Origin: Defluviitaleaceae bacterium
GTDB taxonomy: Bacteria > Bacillota > Clostridia > Lachnospirales > UBA5962
Reading direction: 5' to 3'
NCBI GenBank assembly: GCA_009780765.1
Contig: WQZK01000079.1
Span: forward strand, 1 to 7,983
Length of the DNA stretch: 7,983 bases
Shown here: piece after piece, positions 1-4,437 of the stretch
Numbering within the stretch: the stretch's first letter is position 1
Layout of the letters: every line of letters begins with the position of its first letter
Notes under the pieces: generated by a model
The model's input: the letters and a program-made list of their open reading frames with translations, nothing else
Told to the model about the DNA's origin: nothing
Databases searched by the model: none
Translations under genes and position numbers: made by a program

Positions 1-113
1 AGAATACTCGTGAGAAAGTTAAATTCGTATAGGGTAAGCTGGTCATTATTAAGAATCCTTCTAAATAATGTTCCCGAAAGTAAGGCAGATAATTGTGTGT
101 CGAACAAAAACAT
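1..113 (-). CDS. Unidentified protein, N-terminus only (runs off left edge)
   Basis: A reading frame with no stop codon runs from position 113 to the window edge (37 codons) on the minus strand. It begins MFLFDTQLSALLSGTL and continues with a leucine- and phenylalanine-rich stretch. A sigma-A promoter lies about 50 bases upstream, and the sequence AAAGGTGGTGAT precedes the start. The ribosome site is too close to the ATG at 113 (2 bases) but is 8 bases from the TTG at 107, so TTG at 107 may be the real start. I do not recognise the family from so few residues. The opposite strand is also open from 1 to 138, so coding on minus is an inference, supported mainly by the promoter and ribosome site. 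Confidence 0.45.
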   Translation of the reverse strand, partial: MFLFDTQLSALLSGTLFRRILNNDQLTLYEFNFLTSI

Positions 114-160
114 CACCACCTTTTTAAATAATTTGTAGAAAATAGCATGTCAACTCTCAT

Positions 161-189
161 ATTATATGCGTAGTAAAAATTTCTGTGAA
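161..189 (-). promoter_or_regulatory. Sigma-A promoter for the left-edge gene
   Basis: On the minus strand, -35 TTCACA (184-189) is followed by a 17-base spacer and a perfect -10 TATAAT (161-166). Transcription would start near 154 and leave a leader of about 40 bases. It lies directly after the stop codon of the DNA glycosylase, so the left-edge gene has its own promoter and does not rely on read-through. Confidence 0.6.
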
Positions 190-194
190 GCGAG

Positions 195-686
195 TTATTT
201 GATATAATCTGCAATAACTCTGTATGCAGAAGTGAGTTCCTGTTGTGACATTTTGCAATTGGCAGGACTTGTTGATGGAAGGTAAATGGGTGCAGTTCCA
301 TATTTTTTTTCACAATGTTTTTTAAATAAATCAGTCGCTTTTTTACCAGTGGTAAAAACTGCTTTTATATTGGCGATTTCAAAAATATTCGAAAAATCAT
401 TAACCACAGCGTCTTTTATACTGTTATCATCTGCACCAGAAATTTTACACGAGGCCAAAACATCCCAAAGTGCAATTCTGGCAGCATATAAAAAGCTTTC
501 TTTTTCTTCAACTGTTAGTGGTATTGTCGTATTAAAAACTTCTGCAATGGTTTTCCAAAATCGGTTTTGCGGATGGGAATAGTAAAATCCAACTTCTCTG
601 GATTTTGGGGATGGCATAGTGCCAAGTATTAATATTTTTGAATTTTTATTGAACACCGGATTAATTGTATGGATTATAGGCTTCAT
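195..686 (-). CDS. DNA-deoxyinosine (hypoxanthine) glycosylase, UDG superfamily
   Basis: Predicted 163-residue base-excision-repair enzyme that would remove hypoxanthine, the product of adenine deamination, from DNA. Residues 18-29 carry the superfamily's first motif in the family-6 form (ILILGTMPSPKS), followed by HPQNRFW at 38-44, whose Asn is a likely active-site residue. LPSTSPAN at 136-143 forms the C-terminal DNA-contacting loop. Length fits the family. The frame extends upstream to 869, but those residues are not family-like and overlap the divergent gene. The start at 686 is where homology begins. A weak GGA lies 9 bases before it, and a stronger AAGGAGG lies about 26 bases before it, so a TTG start at 713 cannot be fully excluded. 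Family assignment is confident; substrate preference follows from the family only. Confidence 0.9.
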   Translation of the reverse strand: MKPIIHTINPVFNKNSKILILGTMPSPKSREVGFYYSHPQNRFWKTIAEVFNTTIPLTVEEKESFLYAARIALWDVLASCKISGADDNSIKDAVVNDFSNIFEIANIKAVFTTGKKATDLFKKHCEKKYGTAPIYLPSTSPANCKMSQQELTSAYRVIADYIK

Positions 687-722
687 ATTTTTGATTCCAT
701 TCCTTTCAGTCAACCTCCTTGC

Positions 723-741
723 GGAAGGTATAATCACTTCC
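723..741 (+). promoter_or_regulatory. Candidate promoter element and small inverted repeat between divergent genes
   Basis: A perfect TATAAT (729-734) stands 54 bases before the plus-strand gene at 789 and sits in the loop of a GGAAG/CTTCC inverted repeat (723-727 with 737-741). No good -35 box lies 16-18 bases upstream (706-711 reads TCAGTC), so the promoter call is weak. The 102-base divergent interval must also hold the glycosylase promoter. A poor candidate on minus is TTGCAT followed 18 bases later by GATTAT. Confidence 0.3.
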
Positions 742-788
742 TTCACACTGATCATGCAAAGAAAAAATAAAAGTGAGGTATTATTAAA

Positions 789-1271
789 ATGGCAAAAACA
801 GAATATCAGTTTTCGGATTTTCTTACAGATGTTAGCGATGGTAATAAAGATTTTGTTATCGCTGTGCATGAAATGTTAACTAAGGATAATTATAAATTCA
901 AAATTGAATCAAAGGCAAGTGGATTTCTTGTTTCATACGCACATCCAAAAACCAAGCATTCAATTTTAAATTTTGCGTTTCGTAAAAATGGTATGTACAT
1001 TCGCTTATATGGGGCAAATTGTAATAACTATGCCGAACTTTTAAATCGCTTACCCAAAAGCATGATAGCACAAATAGATAAATCCGGAAATTGCAGCAGA
1101 ATGTTGAATCCACAGGCCTGCAATTCCAGATGTGCAATGGGGTACGATTTTTACATTGGTGAAAACCACTATCAGAAATGTCGCATTGTTTGTTTCTTTT
1201 TATTAGTTGATGGTGAAAGCATTCCATTTTTGTTAGAAATGGTTGAACGAGAAAAACAGGCACGTGCATAG
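789..1271 (+). CDS. Conserved-looking cysteine-rich protein of unknown function
   Basis: A 160-residue soluble protein with no signal peptide or membrane segment. The first half (about 30-75) alternates charged and hydrophobic residues, as in a beta-rich fold (FKIESKASGFLVSY, then NFAFRKNGMYIRLYG). The second half has six cysteines, at 78, 102, 111, 115, 131 and 135. The last five form the pattern C-x8-C-x3-C-x15-C-x3-C, with the clear blocks NPQACNSRC and YQKCRIVCF, which could bind a metal ion or cluster. It ends in a charged helix (EMVEREKQARA). The ATG at 789 has AGTGAGGT about 9 bases upstream. I recall similar unnamed proteins in Clostridia but know of no function. It diverges from the glycosylase and is followed by the terminator at 1317-1346. 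Confidence 0.8.
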   Translation: MAKTEYQFSDFLTDVSDGNKDFVIAVHEMLTKDNYKFKIESKASGFLVSYAHPKTKHSILNFAFRKNGMYIRLYGANCNNYAELLNRLPKSMIAQIDKSGNCSRMLNPQACNSRCAMGYDFYIGENHYQKCRIVCFFLLVDGESIPFLLEMVEREKQARA

Positions 1272-1316
1272 CTTTTGTTAATGAGCAGTTTATTCAATGT
1301 TTTACGTATTGCATCG

Positions 1317-1346
1317 AAAAAAGGACTGCCTCGGCGCAGTCCTTTT
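1317..1346 (-). terminator. Intrinsic terminator of the GNAT pair (possibly bidirectional)
   Basis: A perfect 11-bp stem (1319-1329 with 1336-1346, AAAAGGACTGC and its complement) encloses a 6-base loop. On the minus strand it is followed by six T residues (1317-1322). It ends the minus-strand GNAT genes just past the stop at 1354. On the plus strand the stem ends in TTTT and is followed by GATATTTTTAC, so it may also stop transcripts of the gene ending at 1271. Confidence 0.9.
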
Positions 1347-1353
1347 GATATTT

Positions 1354-1860
1354 TTACAACTTGTATCGCGCAACTACTTCGCCGCCAATAACACGGCCGT
1401 CTTCTTCAAAACCATAAGATGCAAATGTAGTTTTAGATCCGATATTTGTAGGCTCGTAAGATACATAACAATAATTTGCTTCACCATAGGGCTTAGACTT
1501 AATTTCTTCCATGACTTGCCTTACAACTTCTCGACCGATGCCTTTTCTTTGGTGGTTTTTGTCTATGAACAAACGCCATACATAGTAAACATGTTCGTCT
1601 TTGCTGTAGGCATCTTCTTCGTCTTCTGGCGGGAAGTAGCCATACATAATAAAACCTACCATGTTGCCACTCTCATAAATGGCATAGGGTACTGCAACAC
1701 TGCCTTCGCCGTTTTCCTCATTGGCTTTGTTTGTGTCATAAGCTTCTGCAAGGCTAATCGCATTGCTTGCTACAAAATTATTTTGTTCTGGTAGGACTTG
1801 GAGTGCTATGCATTCTTTCATATTGTTATCCAAAATTGAGATTTTTTTAAGCTCTATCAT
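1354..1860 (-). CDS. GNAT family N-acetyltransferase, similar to polyamine acetyltransferases
   Basis: A 168-residue single-domain acetyltransferase that would move an acetyl group from acetyl-CoA to an amine. Landmarks are YAIYESGNMVGFIMYG (59-74, strands 2-3), WRLFIDKNHQRKGIG (95-109, strand 4 and the CoA pyrophosphate loop, Q-x-x-G-x-G at 104-109), and the C-terminal block around 139-151. The layout and the GFIMYG / RLFIDK blocks resemble Bacillus BltD/SpeG-type spermine/spermidine acetyltransferases, but the substrate is inferred. The position that is normally the catalytic Tyr (LYxxxGF) is Phe146 here (TFASYGF). It is the downstream member of a tandem pair, 14 bases after its paralog, with its own AGGAGG 6 bases before the ATG. 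The terminator at 1317-1346 closes the unit. Confidence 0.92.
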   Translation of the reverse strand: MIELKKISILDNNMKECIALQVLPEQNNFVASNAISLAEAYDTNKANEENGEGSVAVPYAIYESGNMVGFIMYGYFPPEDEEDAYSKDEHVYYVWRLFIDKNHQRKGIGREVVRQVMEEIKSKPYGEANYCYVSYEPTNIGSKTTFASYGFEEDGRVIGGEVVARYKL

Positions 1861-1874
1861 ATTATTCCTCCTGA

Positions 1875-2366
1875 TTATAAACTCATCCGTGCGATTATAT
1901 CGTTATTATCCGGATTTTCGTCTTCCCAGCCCATGTCTGTTTTAGTAAAACCGGCAGATTCGTAGAGTTTTGCCATATCGTTTTCTTCCGGGTCGTAAGT
2001 TGCAAAAATGGCAGTTGCTTCGCCATTTGGTTTTGTTCGTATTTTTTCCAAGAGTTTTTGAAGTGCTTCTGCCTCATATCCATTGCCTAGGTGGCTTTTG
2101 TCAACCATAAATGGACGGATGCGATAGCAAGTTTCCTTAAAAATCGGAGGTTTTGCGTAGTAATTATAGGAAATTAAACCAACCATTTTGCCTTCTGCAT
2201 AAATTGCGTAACTTTCCATTGGTTCGCCCTTAGAATTGTAATCATAATCTAAAGCCAAAATAATAGCGGTAGAGTAAGCATGGTCTTTTCGCTCTGGTGG
2301 AATGTTTAGATCGATACACTCTTTCATCTCATCACTTGTTAACGTGATTTTTTTAAGTTCTATCAT
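1875..2366 (-). CDS. GNAT family N-acetyltransferase, tandem paralog
   Basis: A 163-residue acetyltransferase clearly paralogous to the next gene downstream. Both open with MIELKKI, then MKECI, YAIY, MVG and KP-x-GEA in the same order. The CoA-binding loop is altered: SHLGNGYE (91-98) keeps G-x-G but lacks the usual leading Gln/Arg and the basic residues. The expected catalytic tyrosine is present (Tyr135 in LYESAGF). The start has AGGAGG 7 bases upstream and a sigma-A promoter at 2394-2422, so this is the first gene of a two-gene unit. The C-terminal loop (DMGWEDENPDNND) is longer and more acidic than in the paralog. Acetyltransferase fold is confident; substrate is unknown. Confidence 0.9.
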   Translation of the reverse strand: MIELKKITLTSDEMKECIDLNIPPERKDHAYSTAIILALDYDYNSKGEPMESYAIYAEGKMVGLISYNYYAKPPIFKETCYRIRPFMVDKSHLGNGYEAEALQKLLEKIRTKPNGEATAIFATYDPEENDMAKLYESAGFTKTDMGWEDENPDNNDIIARMSL

Positions 2367-2393
2367 TCAAATGCCTCCTAGTAAATTTGTTTA

Positions 2394-2422
2394 ATTTTAG
2401 CGGATACCTGTTTAGTTCTCAA
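2394..2422 (-). promoter_or_regulatory. Sigma-A promoter of the GNAT pair
   Basis: On the minus strand, -35 TTGAGA (2417-2422), a 17-base spacer and -10 TAAAAT (2394-2399). The start of transcription would lie near 2387, about 20 bases before the first GNAT start codon, so the leader is little more than a ribosome binding site. It lies in the 91-base gap after the RNHCP gene, so the GNAT pair can be expressed independently of upstream genes. Confidence 0.7.
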
Positions 2423-2457
2423 TATAAAAGTTGGTTTATAAATAAAGTATAACAGCC

Positions 2458-2766
2458 TTATAGCAGTTTTAATATTACATTAAAATCATCAGGCATAACA
2501 GTATTTATTGCCACTTTATTTACTTGCTGAGCCTTACATTTTTGGCAGACATGGATAATTTGATATCCCTTTTTACTATGATGAATTATTCCGATAGGTT
2601 TCATTGTTCCGTGGCAGTCGTTAGCTCTGTCACCAATCGATCTGTCAACATGTAAAGAGTATAAACAAAATGGACAATGATTTCTATAGCTGCCATTTGT
2701 AAGTGGTAGTACAATTTTTGCGCAATTCGCGCATGTAAAACCTGTGTTTTCGGTTTTTTTGCTCAT
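2458..2766 (-). CDS. RNHCP domain protein
   Basis: A 102-residue protein that is essentially one RNHCP domain, named after the RNHCP motif seen here at about residues 28-32 (SYRNHCPFC). Paired cysteines CANC (about 12-15) and CPFC, then a C-terminal CQKC, suggest a zinc-ribbon-like fold with two metal-binding knuckles. GDRANDCHGTMKPIGI between them is the other conserved block of the family. The biochemical function of the family is not established. The frame opens at 2781, but an AGGAGG lies between that ATG and the next one with a 6-base spacing, so the start is 2766. It follows the broken gene 2778-3086 in the same direction with almost no gap, and precedes the GNAT pair. Confidence 0.92.
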   Translation of the reverse strand: MSKKTENTGFTCANCAKIVLPLTNGSYRNHCPFCLYSLHVDRSIGDRANDCHGTMKPIGIIHHSKKGYQIIHVCQKCKAQQVNKVAINTVMPDDFNVILKLL

Positions 2767-2777
2767 ACCGAGCCTCC

Positions 2778-3086
2778 TCATATTTTAAATTTCAAATATG
2801 AAAAGGCGGGGTTCTGTTTGTTTTTGGAATTAATCGAAATTAACCTATCGGGCTTTATAAAGTAGTGACCAATTCTCCGCCATTCTTTAGAAATGGCGAA
2901 TACTTCTGCTTCCTGCTTCAAAAAGGCTTTTTTCATCCTTTTATCCGAACTGCTACCAACTTTAAAATTGTATTGGTCAATGTGTGACGGTCATCGCCAT
3001 CACCCAGCAGTAGGTGTACATTTATATCACCGACTTTGGCATCATCCCCCGTTAGTGTATGAGCAGTAAATGTAGTGCTTATTCAT
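2778..3086 (-). pseudogene. Broken gene of about 103 codons, family not recognised
   Basis: The 345-base gap between annotated genes is not empty. An ATG at 3086 with AAAGGAG 6 bases upstream opens a frame (MNKHYIYCSYTNGG) that stops after 14 codons at 3042. The next frame is then open from 3085 to 2933 and reads TLTGDDAKVGDINVHLLL followed by GDGDDRHTLTNTI. The original frame reopens from 2990 to a stop at 2778 and reads KRMKKAFLKQEAEVFAISK then EWRRIGHYFIKPDRLI. The total span, 309 bases, is exactly 103 codons, so two compensating single-base shifts (one perhaps in the five-G run at 3046-3050) would give one continuous protein of about 102 residues. This may be real decay or sequencing error. 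The last frame alone has an ATG at 2936 (52 codons) but poor ribosome-site spacing. Confidence 0.4.
2779..2800. repeat. 22-bp near-perfect palindrome before the RNHCP ribosome binding site
   Basis: The arms CATATTTTAAA and TTTCAAATATG are complementary except for one pair. The element directly abuts the AGGAGG of the RNHCP gene (2773-2778). It could be an operator or an AU-rich mRNA hairpin affecting translation. Its low complexity means chance is possible. Confidence 0.35.
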
Positions 3087-3111
3087 TTTATTCTCCTTTG
3101 CTTGTTTTGCC

Positions 3112-4158
3112 TTAGGCGTATACATACCTGCATATTTGTTGCTCAAGTCCCTGATATTCTCCTATGCCTTCAAATTCTAGTGTAAATCCGCAGTTTTCCA
3201 AAACTTTGCGAGATGCAATATTATCAGCATGTGTAATACCATAAATTTCTGTAATATTGTTGTGCTGCATGATTTTTGGCAAAAACGCCTTTACCGCTTC
3301 GGTGGCGTAGCCTTTTTGGGTATGGGATTCTGAAATGTGATACCCAACTTCCCAACCTTCTTCTATGGGAACAATTTGTACATGGCCAATATGCCATATA
3401 TTGTGCAGCATTACTGCATATATTTGCGGTGCAATACTTTCTGAATAACAATGGACAATTGTTTCGATAATTTCTCTCGCTTCGTCTACAGTTTCAAAAA
3501 CTTCATCTGGCACAAAGCGTCTGTTATTTTCGTCTAAAGAAATTAAATGAGTGCTTTCGGCCATTGTTTCATAAAATTTAGTTATGCACAAACGCTCAGA
3601 CTTTATTGGTAGTTCCATTGTTGTAAAGTCATATTCTAATTGGATATCGTTTTCGTCTTGTTCGAATAATTTTTGGTTTACCTCCTTTGCGTTTTCGCAA
3701 CCGAGTGAAATATAGAACGCTAAGGTATCTTCGGAGGACCCGGCGCAAATATAAAATTTATCTGCCGCCCAAGATTTTGCAGTCTCCACAGCCATGAAAA
3801 ACAATTTTTTGCCGATTCCCTTTCCTCTGTACCCATTTGAAATAAACAGTTGATCCAGTAGGGCGTATTTGTATTGTTTGCCAAACAAATCTCTATTGAT
3901 TGAACAAAACCCAACAAGTTTTTCGTTGTCAAATGCGCCAACTACAAAGCCACCTTTTTCAAAGGTTTCCTTTAATACTGCTAAGTGGTTTTGATTTCCA
4001 TCGGGGAAGTTACTGTCTTGCTGCCAATTAATATCAATCCACTGTTTGTTAATTGCACCATCTTTTTTGCGCCATACTCTTTTGATAAAAATTGTGTTGT
4101 CAATTTCCATTATGCGTTTATATTCGGTTTCTGCCATCGTGCGATAGGTTATACTCAT
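3112..4158 (-). CDS. Fused double-domain GNAT acetyltransferase
   Basis: A 348-residue protein made of two complete GNAT domains. Domain 1 (about 1-178) has LVGFCSINRD (81-90), the CoA loop YRGKGIG (110-116) and TLAFYISLG (145-153) with the likely catalytic Tyr149. Domain 2 (about 181-348) is of the RimJ/RimL type: IKSERLCITKF at its start, the CoA loop HTQKGYATEA (279-288), and the family signature NIASRKVLENCGF (313-325). A short linker (DFTTMELP) joins them. RimJ/RimL relatives acetylate protein N-termini or small amines; the substrates here are unknown. The start at 4158 has AAAGGAG 7 bases upstream. A terminator-like hairpin lies in the leader (4185-4215). The broken gene begins 25 bases downstream with a very similar ribosome site, suggesting an operon. 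Confidence 0.93.
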   Translation of the reverse strand: MSITYRTMAETEYKRIMEIDNTIFIKRVWRKKDGAINKQWIDINWQQDSNFPDGNQNHLAVLKETFEKGGFVVGAFDNEKLVGFCSINRDLFGKQYKYALLDQLFISNGYRGKGIGKKLFFMAVETAKSWAADKFYICAGSSEDTLAFYISLGCENAKEVNQKLFEQDENDIQLEYDFTTMELPIKSERLCITKFYETMAESTHLISLDENNRRFVPDEVFETVDEAREIIETIVHCYSESIAPQIYAVMLHNIWHIGHVQIVPIEEGWEVGYHISESHTQKGYATEAVKAFLPKIMQHNNITEIYGITHADNIASRKVLENCGFTLEFEGIGEYQGLEQQICRYVYA

Positions 4159-4184
4159 GTTAATTCTCCTTTTATTTTGGACAT

Positions 4185-4215
4185 AAAAAAATCCCTCTCT
4201 CAGTTAGAAAAGGAT
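4185..4215 (-). terminator. Leader terminator / candidate attenuator before the fused GNAT gene
   Basis: On the minus strand, ATCCTTTTCT (4206-4215) pairs with AGAGAGGGAT (4191-4200) in a 10-bp stem with two G-U pairs and a 5-base loop (AACTG). It is followed directly by seven T residues (4185-4191, the first shared with the stem). This is a textbook intrinsic terminator placed 26 bases before the start codon. No minus-strand gene lies upstream within the window, since the next gene diverges, so the transcript it would stop is most likely the fused GNAT mRNA itself. No obvious antiterminator pairing was found by eye. Confidence 0.6.
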
Positions 4216-4283
4216 ACGGCAAAATAAATTATGCTAAATATGGTAGCACAATGTACTTTGTTATTCCAATTCCAACACAAAAC

Positions 4284-4301
4284 AAACCCTTATTTGGGTT
4301 T
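4284..4301. other. Small inverted repeat in the divergent intergenic region
   Basis: AAACCC (4284-4289) and GGGTTT (4296-4301) are perfect 6-bp arms around a 6-base spacer. On the minus strand the repeat is followed by GTTTTGTGTT, giving a weakly terminator-like look. It lies in the 279-base interval between the fused GNAT gene and the DUF2339 gene and could be part of the GNAT leader if that transcript starts far upstream. Role unknown. Confidence 0.3.
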
Positions 4302-4338
4302 ATTGCTTGCTATATTTTATTTCAGAAATTGGATTAAC

Positions 4339-4352
4339 TGTACAATGGTACA
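4339..4352. promoter_or_regulatory. Operator-like inverted repeat TGTAC-N4-GTACA
   Basis: A perfect 5-bp inverted repeat around AATG, lying 20 bases upstream of the candidate -35 box for the DUF2339 gene. The size and position would suit a dimeric regulator, but an element this short can arise by chance in 279 bases. Confidence 0.3.
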
Positions 4353-4371
4353 CCCCTCGCTTTTTTAGCTA

Positions 4372-4402
4372 TTGCAAAATATACCATGTTTCATGCTAAA
4401 TT
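4372..4402 (+). promoter_or_regulatory. Candidate promoter of the DUF2339 gene
   Basis: TTGCAA (4372-4377) and TAAATT (4397-4402) are separated by 19 bases, longer than ideal. A TG one base before the -10 box (4394-4395) makes it an extended -10, which tolerates poor spacing. Transcription would start near 4409, about 29 bases before the start codon. This is the best candidate seen, not a strong one. Confidence 0.35.
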
Positions 4403-4437
4403 ACAAATCGCCTAAATTATGCGGAGGGTAATTTTCA

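Noticed and set aside
1..138. Plus-strand open frame of 45 codons ending at 136-138
   Set aside because: Composition is less protein-like than the minus-strand frame, and the minus strand has a near-consensus promoter and ribosome site.
687..869. N-terminal extension of the DNA glycosylase up to 869
   Set aside because: The extra residues are not family-like, overlap the divergent gene's start and promoter region, and no ribosome site precedes the upstream ATG.
898..1269. Minus-strand open frame opposite the cysteine-rich gene
   Set aside because: The plus strand has the proper ribosome site and ordered cysteine motifs; the antisense product shows no recognisable motif.
1297..1794. Plus-strand open frame of 165 codons opposite the downstream GNAT gene
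   Set aside because: Antisense to a clear acetyltransferase and spans its terminator; the sequence is a hydrophobic, Cys/Phe-rich shadow.
2767..2781. Upstream ATG for the RNHCP gene at 2781
   Set aside because: The AGGAGG ribosome site lies between this ATG and the one at 2766, so it can only serve the latter.
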